Source: Tubulanus polymorphus (taxonomy: Eukaryota > Nemertea > Palaeonemertea > Tubulaniformes > Tubulanidae). Taken from it: 64,000 bases of DNA. Positions within the stretch are counted from its first letter, which is position 1. Every line of letters begins with the position of its first letter. The position numbers and the translations under genes are program-made. Location: the NCBI RefSeq assembly GCF_964204645.1, contig NC_134025.1, positions 27,124,001 through 27,188,000 on the forward strand, given 5' to 3'. Under the pieces are notes generated by a model. That model was given only the letters and a program-made list of their open reading frames with translations, was not told where the DNA came from and did no database searches. Shown here one piece after another: positions 13,503-29,971 of the stretch.

Positions 13503-16500
13503 GGTACGCTTTCATTCTGCGAAGTCCCGCGAGCAATCTTACAAATAACACTCATTACTATCTATTACTGTGGCTATCCGTGTTTTATTTCATCTAAAAC
13601 AGTACCAGCAGACAGCGAACTATCCCCCTGGATATGAAACACATAAATTGCTCCACCACATATCTATGTGCATGATATTCTTAATCTTTATGGATCACGA
13701 AGTAATTTTGGAGTCTTTGAACGCTGTGGATTATGATTACTGAAATTATATTTTCTTAGAACTATCAATTTTTTATGCTGCGCTGAAGTTTCGTAGATGC
13801 ATGCTTTTAGAATGCATGCACTTCATTCAGATTCTGAGAAATGGCAATATTTTCGGAAACAAATATCGCGCTTGCCGCTAACATTTTCCGTGAAGATTAA
13901 TATGTAATATTGATTGGTCATGTACTGATGATAATATACATCTTTTTTCGCACGTAATTGGTAAATATCACCCGATGGGTACACATCTTATCATAAATCT
14001 TTGATCTCCGCGCATCTTGTTAAAAGGTCCCCAGAGCAAATATGTCGTACAAGAATCAGTGGCAGTTTCTCGAGCAGAATGACAATAGCCTTCAACTGCA
14101 TAACATACACAGTAAATACGCGATCATATGATATCGGGCAACTTATTTTATCATAGGAACCTAATTGACATAAGTAACGTCAGATTCAAGTAGTTTTCAA
14201 CGAATTGGCTTGAATCATGTTCCGCTAATTTCACCAAAGTTTTCTTGTGAAATTATACGCTGTGTTTCTAGGAAATTAAGGATTTTGGATGACTTTTCTC
14301 CCTGCTTCATTCCTCTCATCAATATATCAGAGGCAGAGGCAGAGATCAAATATTATGGACTCGACATTCAATGAAGCCCATCTCATTATTTCAAAAATTG
14401 GCTAATTTTTAAAACCTTGGCCAGTATCAGTGGAATCAATGACCTCTTATTTTTTAGTTTTGCCTCACTATAGTTTTTCTTATATATCGTGATGTCTGAG
14501 ATGTGCCTTCATTTTGTCTGTGGTGTTTGCTGATATATGAGGGGTGCTGTTAGCCTGCCAAAAAGTCACTATCCGACATTCACTAATTACTTATTTAGTT
14601 GATAGAATTGCTGTGAAAGGCATTAGTAGTTTTTTCAGACGTATAATTGTGGAGTAATTACTGGTGCTGAGGTTCTGATGCCTGAAAGTGTCATGATTGG
14701 TTATTGTAGACACTTAGTACACGTTCTTACCAAGCCTGACTGATCTTGACATGTGCTAGACGTTAAGATTGCTGTGGTACATGTAGAAAATATACCACAC
14801 AGGCTAGTTGAAGAGCTGGGTAACTTTGTGGTATGGTAGAGAAGAGGTTCATGCTTAAAATAACTAACCAGGACCCTGTGCAACAGTTGCAGTTGTGAGA
14901 TCCACAGTAGGTGAGCCATATCTAACCCACAAACATCCGTCAAGTGATTTCCATACATTTGCAGCTATTGACTATCACAAAATTAGAAGATGATGTATCA
15001 AATTTGACAGATACAACAGTAAGATAAATTGTTTAAGAGCTCGTTGTGGACTGGCGATTTATTGGTCATCGTAACAACTTTTGCCACTTTCTATAACTGG
15101 CGTTGTGCATATTATCCGAGATCAATCATTTTGCAGATGGATGTCTTGTCGAAAAGGTCAAGGTCGTTAAGATATTGGCGACAACTATTCATAGCAGAAA
15201 TTCCTATCTATTACCGGCCTAATATAGGATGAGACTAACCCGGTTATTTAATAAGGGATTGGTTCGTTGTTCCTTTAGCGGAATCAAAACGCTATTGATG
15301 AATTATACATATATATTGCTAAGGCAGGAAGGTTCTCCCACACTCGCGTATCAATATTACCCTTATCCACCGTTGTTCTTTTTCTGGCATTTAATAGTTT
15401 ATTTATTTTTCAAACACAGGTAAAATCACTGTCCCCAGTATGAACTGGATATATTGTCTGCAATCATGTTTAATCAGTTTCAATCCGATTTGCTCTTGGT
15501 CCTGTCGCTTGATTGCAGAAATGGTTAATTACATGCAATTACGTGAGGGTCAGAATGATTAGATCTTGCATTTTCTGATCACCACAACATGTGGGTTGAA
15601 TGATTTGTTGGACCATGCTTGGGCCGAAGAGGGATAGATATTTAGTGAAATGATGCGTTGTAATTGATGTGACATGACTGTCTGATGGATTAGCACTTTC
15701 TCAGCCGATCAACAGACAATTCCTCAAGTTGCGAAATGTCATCGACCGAGGTTCCAAATTGCTTCTACTGTCTTTTTCAACCATCTTAAATCAGTAATGA
15801 TGCTCTGGACAGAGAACTGAGCTCCAGACTCGTGAAGCTCTACCAGTGCCCCTGGATGCTTCCGAATTTAAATCATTTCGAAGGATGCTTCGAATCTTCA
15901 GTGACAGAAGGTTCCACAATTTCATTCAGTGATTATACATGAAAGATGTAGATCAAAAATAGATTTGCGAAAAATTCAACAACGCATTATAGACAACTGA
16001 TTTCAGGAAATCACGAACTTGTCCATGGGGAAATCAAAAGTCTGGAAGTCAAATAAAGCTTGTCACAAAAGTACTAGGTAAGCGAGCTGTGAAGTCATTA
16101 ATTTTCACGCATTTCCCATGACAAGACAAGCGTATGAACTATCGCACACATTTACCACTCACCTAGTCGGGTTGCCATAGGCTACAGATGTCCACGTCTG
16201 AGGATAATTCTATCATTTAGTCAACGAAGATGGTAATTTGTTTGAGCACAGACGCATTAGAGCAATCACAATGTCTGGTATATAAACATTAATAATGCTT
16301 CAAAAGAGGACAGCAGTAATATGCACATATGGTACACTTCTGGTCAGCAAACTTGTGGACGGTAAATTGCTTGTAATCAACATAATTTCTAGATTGGGTG
16401 CCTAAAAAAGAAGCAACGTGTGAATCAAAACTTTTTTACCATGACTTAATAATAATGAATAATGAGGCTTATGCAGCGCTAAATCCAGAAAAACTGCTCA

Positions 16501-17044
16501 GAGCGCTTTACAGATGATGAAATGCTTCTTTTAAGACAGGAACATTTCAGATGACATAATTTTCTCGGTCTGATAATTCTCACCTGTTCGAATATAAAAG
16601 ATAATCTAATGATAAGCCGTTTGATGGTATTTATTGCGTTTTGTTGTTTGGAATTAACTTACATCGCGGCATGCAATCAACAGGTTTCAGCATTTATTTT
16701 ACTGTAAATGTGCGTGCTGTATCACGTTGTGTTGAGACAGTGGTCGCCGGCAGTCGCTTTGATTGCTTTAACCATTAACGAGAAATAACCTTAGTTACAC
16801 GTTTCGTAGTTCAGTCTTATTGTTGACGAAGGGAACTTTGTTAATGGTATTTTCTGTGAATCTACTCAATTTGTCCCTAATATCGAAATGTACATTACTA
16901 GTTCTGAATGCGAAACTCTCAAGATCTCGGTTAAAGAGAGCGTGGTCAAGAATTCATTAACGAATAACGCAGGTTTTCTATCGGCTTTGAAGTTTCGTTC
17001 GATCAATTTCCTAATGTCACGAATGGTCTTCGTAAATATAAGCT

Positions 17045-17450
17045 GCGTTCACACTAGGATTTCAGTACGGTACTGAGCGTTCACACTAGGAAATTATTCG
17101 AGGCCTATTCGCGGCTTATTCAGTTCCGTACTGAAATACGTGGCTTATTAAGCACGGAATGCGATTCCGCGCCAAAAACCCGATCTCAGTACAGCACTGA
17201 GCTGGCCGCGTATTTTATGTAGTGTGAACGCAGATTCGGCGCTTAGCTAGCCGCGTATTAAGATCCTTGTAGTACAAAACACTAAACACTAATTACACTC
17301 CCCTCTATTGGCACACTGGGTGACTGCTTTACTAAGTGCTGAATTGCCGACTCGTAGTGTGAACGTAACTGGCTGTGTAAGCGCCGTATTTTGGTGAATT
17401 CGGTACCAGCGAAGTACGGTACTTCGTAAGCGCCGAATCTAGTGTGAACA
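17045..17450. repeat. Cluster of MITE-like repeat with gcgttcacactag motifs in both orientations
   Basis: The motif gcgttcacactagg occurs at ~17045 and ~17077; its reverse form agtgtgaacg occurs at ~17221, ~17356 and ctagtgtgaaca at ~17439. Between them are repeated CG-rich blocks such as gcgcttag and cagtac/gtactg pairs. This looks like nested or tandem copies of a short non-autonomous element. No transposase is encoded. It sits in the DNA just 5' of the first MED14 exon found. Confidence 0.65.
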
Positions 17451-17774
17451 CGGCTATTCACGCGGTACAGCAAAGATTTCACCAGTTTATGACAACAAAA
17501 ATCCCTCATCATTTTGCCACTGAAATGGCCACATTTTTGTTGCAGATTATCATCCGTTGTCAAATTGGGTCTTAGGGCGTTGTTGGCGGCAGGTGAAGAT
17601 TATCGCGTCGCAACAAGCCCGACTAATGCCTGGCTTGATACCCAATTTTAACTGATGCTCAAAGCTACATAACAGACATAAACTGTATTCTTTGTTTTTT
17701 TATCTATTTTCAGTTCATAGATCCAATCCCGCACTGTGAGATTTTCGCTTATAGATGTTTCATGCTTTTTTCAG

Positions 17775-20016
17775 ATTGCAAAACCAACCTACACAGTCTG
17801 ATTGAGGTGAAAACCTACTCGTTCAAAAGACTTGTAATCGCATACGGACCAGGAAAAAACCATAATGTGAGATCACTTTCATATCTATATATAATCTTTA
17901 TATCCAATTCTAGTTTTTATTATCCATGATGAATGAACGATTTTTTACTTATCTTAGAAGTAGAGTTTTTAAGCACATTGAAACGTTTTATTTCATCCAT
18001 TATCTATGAATGTAGGATACGTTTTTTTTCAGAATCAGCTTTCTAAATTAACTCTCAATTTAGTTCGACTTGTATTTTGGTCTGTAATTGTCATTGCTGG
18101 TTGCGTTTTTGTTGACGAGTGTAATACACTAACTCCTCAGTCTTTCTCGAAAAAAAAGTCAGCCTAATGGAGTGCAAATTAATTCCTGCCTATTTGTCAG
18201 TAGTTGTTAATTTCTGGAGTCAGATTTAATTAACGCCGTCGGGAAAAGAACGAAGAGACTTTTACGGCGATTGCTTTAATCGTGTCCTCTCTCGACATCG
18301 AGAAATCGATATTCTAACGCAGATTTCGAACCGCCGCCCAAACGTTTGTTACTAAGCAATTAGTAAAATTTTCTCTTCGCCAAACCAAATCATGATCTTA
18401 TCTTCTAATACCCCTTGATTTCGCGTGAAGAGATTAAATTGTATTGGATTCAAATTTTTTTCTGATCGATTTGAATCGTCATTCGCTTTCATCGACTGCG
18501 GTTTTATTTTGTTATTCGCAAATTCTACAAAATGTTTTCGTACTATGACCTTAAATCAAGCATACTCTAGCTACCTATAACTAGGTATACTTGATTTCAC
18601 AATTTTGGTTAAGAAATTCAGGCAATAATCAATTTCTCAATTTGTCGCGCTCTACTGCTTTTATATCGATGCCTGCTGGCAATGGCGAAACAATCTTTTT
18701 ATTCCATGTTTTCGTGTGGACAGGAATCTGCGTCACGCCGTTCATTAATATAGCCATGAAACGACAATATCCGCACCACATGCGACAAAAATAATCGCGT
18801 ATATTACCAGAAATAGTCGACGCGAATTTCTTTTTCCCTTCGTGTAATAAATAGATGCTTCTGGTTACTGAAAATTGCAATTACGATGCCATATATACGC
18901 ACCTTATAAAGCATCACTTGTATTTATGTGCGCGCAATTATCGTTTTAGTCGTAACATATCCTATGTTTTATGAAGTAATTGCTGACGATATTCACGACG
19001 ATTAATTTTCTAATTAGTGCCAAAAATGCTGAAAAACATCACTCTCTACAATCAATTAGATTAGTGAGCTCGGCTCGGTGCTAATTGATATGCCACTAAC
19101 TTTGTATCGAATTACACATATATAATAAACCACTGTCAGTATTTTTTGTAGTATTTACATTATCGTTTTTTTGTTTGCGGTTCAATATGTCAATGCTTTT
19201 TTTCTTGAGTTCAGGTATCGATTCAGTGGAAGTCTCCGCCTAATGAAGGATTTTCGCTATCATTCGGTACCCACGGCCCGACGTCGACGAGCTGTAATCC
19301 GCACGCCCTCGTCGCGGCTCAGCTACAGAAAGAATTCAACATACACAAGTCTGTGACGCAGCTCGTTCAGGTATTGAACGATACTGTCCTCCCATTGACC
19401 GCTATCTCGCGTCTCAACACGACTCCAATACTAGGACTACAAAGCGTAAGTACAGCCGGTGACTGGACATTAATCATCGAGTACTTATCAGTGCACTATC
19501 AAACATTTATCATCCACTCTTATATATTCACGACAAAAATTCCATGCTGGACAAATGCAGCATTTCTAAACGTCACTGGCGAATGAAATGATACAGTGCA
19601 CAAAAAATCCCACAATAATAGAACGACACAAAGTTTATTAGAATATAGAAATATTTCGGGTGGTTCCTACCACCCATCTGCAGTCTAAAAACTGATTGAA
19701 GTATCTGACAAAATACTTCTAGTATTCTAAGTAAACTTTTTTGTCTTTCAACAATTGTGAGATTTTACATTTATTGTGCCATCATGGATATGGTGATCTA
19801 CTGATTTACTGATTTATGATACAATGCACAGTTTTTCTCTACAGTTAGGTGGCAACAATTATGGACTTAATCTTTGATAACCGTAATAATGTTTATTAAT
19901 AATAATGAATAATGGACATACTCTGGCATATAAGCAAAGACTATAAGTGGGTTAAGAACTGATAATTATTGAGAAGGCTTATGAAGCCTGCAACACTGAT
20001 ACATCTTCAACAACGC

Positions 20017-20054
<38 letters not shown>

Positions 20055-23000
20055 ACTGCTGTCCTACCGCTGCCATTACTGCTGCCCTACCGCTGCCACT
20101 ACCACTACCACAAGTACTCTACCCTTGTTGTTGTCTACTATTCAATTTATTTCTAGTGGTCTTGGCTTATATGCCAGTATGCAGTGTTGCTAATGTTTAT
20201 ATCCCTTACCTGATATGGCTAAACTGAAGTCAGCGAAAACGATAGTGATTATTGTAAATAAACTTTATTAATCAAATATGAATTTTCTAATCATTGCCCT
20301 CTTACTGTGGTCCTAGGAATCGTTTGACTCTTTACTGAAAGTTTTCTCATGTATACTAGATATTTCATATATATTTTCAGAGAATGAATCAACCAGTGCC
20401 TAGTTTTATGGTAATTCCGCAGTCACCGGTTCACTACCGTATCGCATTTAGAAATGTGTATCCTTTACCAGCTACATATACCACCATCAGTCTGAAATGA
20501 TTAGTCTCTGTCTTACCGTTGGCTCTGGGACATGTTACATCTTTGATTTCCTTTTGTAGTGGAAACCTGTGAAACAGTGTGATCCTAGCCTTTCAATTGT
20601 GTAGATGTCTTGACATTTCAAAGGCTTTTGTAAATGTGAGGATAAATATGGAGTAAATTCGTGTACCCCCGGCAGACCCCAGCAGAACTGTAGCTCTCTG
20701 ACACATTATATCCTGTTATTACGGTTTTCAGAAGTCGAAGTTAAGCAAAGGTTATGATTGCTGCTTTCATTTCCTGACTCGGCGTTTGAGGCCAGAAATT
20801 ACGAGTCCTTGATCATAAATATTTATGAAGTACTGGTATATGCGTTAGTAATTGTCTAAAACGTTTTTCCTTGAGTAGTGTGAATTTAGATACTGCATTG
20901 ATGTTCACTGTCGAGATTGTAAGCTATTAGCAATAAGAGATGGTGCATATAGTTTGTTCGATACTAGTAAGGCCGTTGATGGATTCAATCCTATTCCGGG
21001 CTTGAAGGTATGGTTTAATTATTTCTGTCAAATCTGTCAGATTTTCTTCTTACAACGGAACCTAACGACGTGTTCTATTATTGTAATCTATTTCGCAGGC
21101 ATTCTTGAATATATATGTAGATGAAACGGTGACAGCCGCATTATCAAGACGTCGTTCAGTCACTGAAGATGACAACCCACCGTCGCCAGTCGGTATGGAT
21201 ATGGACTCGTTCATGGTACAGCCGCAGTCACATACCGGTTCCCCTCGTCAGAAACAGGATGGGCTACGATTCCATAGTCCGATGACTCCTCCGTCAAATC
21301 CGCACACCCCTGCATCTCCTACTGCAAACCAGAGAATGCAGGTATTCTATGCAAAACCGATACAACAATTTTTTTTTCTTGAAAAGCAGACCCAGATTTA
21401 TTATCATCTTTTAATCTTTATGCTCATACTTATGCTTATAACTAAGACGTACGACCTATTGAGTATATATCCCTTTAGCGATCGTATTGATTTTGTGACA
21501 TCAATATACGATTCCAATCTGTATATTTCAACCAGAAGTCATATTTTCTGTTTATTGCTCATTTGCTGGCAGATCTAATGTCCTTCAGCAGCTAATGGCT
21601 GTTTCCTGAAATGTTTCATCGATGAATCAATCGATGTGTTTAATCAACTACCGGCGCACGTTACTAGTCTCAACTGTCAAATCGCGTGAATCGCCATGAA
21701 ATATCACCTCACATCGACTTACTTCTTGCTAAATTTTCTATTAATAACAAAAGTGTTTGTCCATTTCTTGCAAACATAGCAGCAATGTAAATGCGGAAGA
21801 TTTGTCACAAGAAGAGGGAGTTTTAATTCAGAAAATCAATGACATGCGCTTTCAATATTTATTTCTTGCTTATTCAATTTCAGATGAGTTATTCGCCAGC
21901 TGCTGCATTTCCACTGGCATCTCCACCATCGTTACACGCTCCAACTCCTTCTCCGATGATGGGTACTCCATCACCGGGGAATATCCTCACATCCGGATCT
22001 CCGGGTACTGCCAATCTGCATGTGCCATCACCGAGCTCATTTGTACCCACTCCCTCGCCGCAGATGGTTCCCAGTCATATGATGCCATCACCTGCAAATC
22101 CATTCTTGAATCCACAGTCACATGGTATGTATTATAAGATATTTAGGTTAAGAACTAAATATTCATGAGAAAATATTTTGATCTTTGGTGATGGTGTGTT
22201 TTCAGGTTCTGTTGGCTTACCAGAAGTTGGTTCTCCGTACCCAAATCCGAGCTCTCAGAATATAAGTATGCCTAGTCCAGGAGGAAGATGGCCAGCCTCT
22301 CCATCTATGCCTGGTCCATCTCCAGTTTCCAGACACAGTAACGTCATGTCGCCTGGAAATCCTGCATTGCATAGTCCACAAAATCAAAATAAACTACCAG
22401 GTAGGCCTATTACAAAAACCAGTCTATTCTTAATAACCTGAAAATGATAGATATTTCAACAACTGTAAGACATATCACAGAGTAACTGTATGCCTCTTTA
22501 TTTCTCATCAGTGAGTTCTCATCCATCAAGAACGTTACCGCAGAGATCGTGGGCGGCATCTATACCTACAGTTCTGTCTCATGAAGCATTGAATAAGCTT
22601 CTCATGCCCGCTCCTACACCTCAGGGACAACAGGGAACTGGTTTCCTGAACTATTGTCCACTGGAGAAGTTCCTCGGATGTGTGTTCATGAGACGACACC
22701 TTCAGAGACTAGTTCAGGCCGAAGAAGGGGTAAGCTTCTCCTAAACCTCATGATTATTTTTGCCACCCTATTATCTTTTACTTTTGAAATCTTTCATATT
22801 TCATTTTTAGTTACATCCGCTACCATGCACTGAGCCTGGTGTTATACTTTTCAAAGGAGAAAGTCTCCAATTCCGTGCTAATCTCAACATGAACACATTC
22901 CAAATGTTACACCTAAAATCAAGTCCATTACCCGGTAAGCATAAGGTCAATCTGTAATGGGTAAGAATTTGATTCAGTAGAATTTATAATTGTTAATGCC

Positions 23001-24069
23001 GTTTTCCAGAATTTAAAGAGAAATGGACGAGTGAAGAGCTACAAATCATTGAGAAGTTTTTCGAAATAAGAGTAAGTGTAAGCCACAGACTTAATTCATA
23101 ACTCACAGACATGTATCTTGTATAAATGAATGTGTATATATTTCAGGTTGCCGGTCCTCCATACAAACCGAATTCATTAACAGCATTTGGACGATTACTC
23201 GGTGCACCCTTCAGGATATTGAAAGATTGTGTCCAGTTACTGAGACTTGAATTGGTAAGCAATCTGCCACTTGTTCACTTGTTGCTACAAAATGATTGAC
23301 AATTTAATGACAATCTGCTCCTCAATTATAGGTGTCTGATCACAGTTTGAAATGGTCTCTTCAGTGGTGTTTAACAATCTCACCGGCAACTCCGATTACA
23401 GCCATGGCCGGTACTTCAGCAATAATTATCAAATCAAACAAAATACTTATAATGGTATGTAGAATAAACATGTTTCATTGGAAGAAATTTCTAGGGCCAG
23501 AATATTTTAGTTCATCTTCCAATTTAAATCTCTCACTAATTTTATATGTCAGACAAGAATTTTATCCCAAAAAGTCTAAAAGAAAAGAAATTATGTTTGC
23601 TAGGGTTACCTGGTTTTCCCCCTGGAAGGTAATCTTCGGAAGCTAAGCATCCTTCAGTCAAAGTTAGTCCAATTTGGAGTCAAACATATTCAGTAAATTT
23701 CCTTAATAAATCCAACTTATTCTAATTTTCCAAGATAAAGGCAAGTTTTACGGTTCTTGTATATTAAAGGATGAAAATGTTTTAACAGGCGCATTTTATT
23801 CATTTCAGTTACAATTAACGCGAATGGGAGGTCCTCCAGTGACGCAATCAGGAGATGCTCAGACTGTTATAGTTCCCTTACTCTACGATACAAACACAAA
23901 TATTACTTCACTGGCTGAACAGAGAAACCCACAAGCACCGGCACCACCTGCCAATATTGCTATTAGCAATATGCTGAAAAGATTTGCTGAATTCAATCCA
24001 AAAATGAACGAATGCTCTTTGTATCCGGCAGTCAGAGAATTGCTAGCTAATCTGGTTATACCGATGTAA
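17775..24069 (+). CDS. MED14: Mediator complex subunit 14, C-terminal exons (5' partial)
   Basis: MED14 is the scaffold subunit joining the head, middle and tail of Mediator, the nuclear coactivator that links transcription factors to RNA polymerase II. Exons read here: 17775-17866, 19215-19445, 20381-20457, 20890-21007, 21099-21341, 21884-22124, 22206-22400, 22512-22729, 22811-22934, 23010-23071, 23147-23254, 23332-23454, 23809-24069. All junctions are GT-AG and phases agree throughout, giving ~697 residues that align with the C-terminal half of animal MED14. Recognisable blocks are [24 protein letters not shown], a long Pro/Ser-rich disordered stretch, [31 protein letters not shown] and KRFAEFNP near the C terminus. 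The first exon (…[11 protein letters not shown]) matches the human block before ISIQW. The N-terminal half was not found, so the true start is unknown. A polyadenylation signal lies ~410 nt after the stop. Confidence 0.95.
18553..18597. repeat. Inverted repeat in MED14 intron
   Basis: Arms 18553-18565 (aaatcaagcatac) and 18585-18597 (gtatacttgattt) pair with one mismatch across a ~19-nt loop that contains a further ctag/ctag pairing. Confidence 0.7.
19595..19779. mobile_element. Foldback (MITE-like) element in a MED14 intron
   Basis: The left arm (~19595-19656) and the right arm (~19713-19779) are long imperfect inverted repeats: matching blocks include gcacaa, aaaatc-cacaat, gaa-gaca, aaagttta, ttagaata, agaa-tattt. 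The ~56-nt centre holds a small hairpin gggtgg-ttccta-ccaccc (19658-19675). No ORF is present. Structure fits a non-autonomous foldback DNA element inserted in the intron between the second and third MED14 exons found. Confidence 0.7.
20017..20110 (+). repeat. (CTG)n microsatellite with interrupted flank
   Basis: About eleven uninterrupted ctg units start at ~20020, followed by degenerate ctg/cca-type triplets to about 20110. It lies inside a MED14 intron, so the Leu-rich open frame across it is not a gene. Confidence 0.9.
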
Positions 24070-25094
24070 CTGTGTAGCTTTTGAAATGAAATTATGTGAA
24101 ATTGAATGAATATCTATGTTTTCTTTGTGAATAATGTGAACAAAAGTTTGATGTAAATCAGTAGATTTCTAAGTAGTAATTCCTATTACTAAGTGTAACT
24201 TAGTTTCCTTTCTTTCATTGATTATTGTGACCAGCATTTTCCAGAGGGATCATTCAGGATCTGCCCATCTTTTAAATTAACGTGTAGACTGGTTCAAGTA
24301 TTAATCTATGACAACCATTTTTTTCAAAATTTCATTGATAACAATAGTTTTGATACCAACTGCTATTTTACATATTTGACCATAAATGTATTAATTACTC
24401 AATCATAATTGAATTTAAGGATGAAAAGCAGGCATAATTGATGTATGTGACATTTTCTGAATTGCAGATTTTATGAATAAACAATGGATTTAACATTTTG
24501 CAATCCTTGCCTGCTACTAGGAATTTTGGATCAATCATTAAATTTAGTCTATATTCTTGATTTATTGAATGCTACTTGATGAATTTACTCATCATCATTG
24601 CAAATGTGTTGCCGTGGGAGGCATTCAACCCCTGTTAAGGGCAAGACTGTTCAAAATGCATAAATAAAGTTAGATCAATCAAAATTATTTATGTTGGAAT
24701 ATTTTCTTTGGTCAGGGTGAAGCTTGGAATTTAAAAACAGTGATTGTTTATTTTGACTGTGTATGCCGGTAGCCTAGAAATTATCAGAACTATTTTAAAT
24801 TTCGCGGGCAACCGCTCGATTTGGTGCTAGCACCATACGGTACCCTTGTGGGATTTCTGTGAACTAAGCCAAGGAGCCTTATACTGACTGAGCCATTTCA
24901 TTCGAAAAAGTCAAACGCGCCGTTGTCCCTAATAATCCGAATCCGGGTTTTAGCCGATTGTCCAAATCCATAATTTACCCGTGACGGACAGACACGACGA
25001 TACCGCGCGCTCAAGGACGTTGAGAGCTACAGTGCTGTTCTCTACCGGAGATTTACAGGGTTACTAAAATTACCCCAGCTTTTACATCGTTAAA
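24070..25094. other. MED14 3' UTR and intergenic spacer
   Basis: About 1 kb separates the MED14 stop from the mannosidase start codon on the same strand. The left half carries the MED14 3' UTR with two AATAAA signals. The right half must hold the promoter and 5' UTR of the mannosidase gene; no TATA box is obvious and the sequence becomes more CpG-rich just before the ATG. Confidence 0.5.
24477..24482 (+). promoter_or_regulatory. Candidate MED14 polyadenylation signal
   Basis: AATAAA lies about 410 nt after the MED14 stop codon. A second AATAAA occurs at about 24662. Either could end the transcript; both precede the mannosidase start by 430-620 nt. The choice between them is inference. Confidence 0.5.

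Positions 25095-29971
<4,877 letters not shown>

Larger units (their letters stand above)
1..17774. other. Non-coding stretch upstream of the first recognised MED14 exon
   Basis: No convincing exon was found here on either strand. Open frames are short, start without context and lack recognisable domains. The missing MED14 N-terminal exons (about 750 residues by comparison with the human protein of ~1450) could lie here in a very intron-rich arrangement or left of the window; I searched by eye for conserved MED14 blocks and found none. The stretch contains short trinucleotide and dinucleotide runs, a 31-bp tandem duplication, a dispersed repeat copy, hairpins, and a coding-like but disrupted minus-strand segment near 10.3-10.7 kb, described separately. 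Confidence 0.6.

Noticed and set aside
13321-13548. 75-codon open frame with a poly-Leu run
   Set aside because: The run is a (tat)n microsatellite; the rest has no domain, start context or splice support.
14965-15018. 54-nt segment with good acceptor and donor, tested as a MED14 exon
   Set aside because: In the phase needed to join the exon at 17775 it contains a stop codon.
19969-20193. Leu-rich 74-codon open frame
   Set aside because: It is the translation of a ctg microsatellite inside a MED14 intron.
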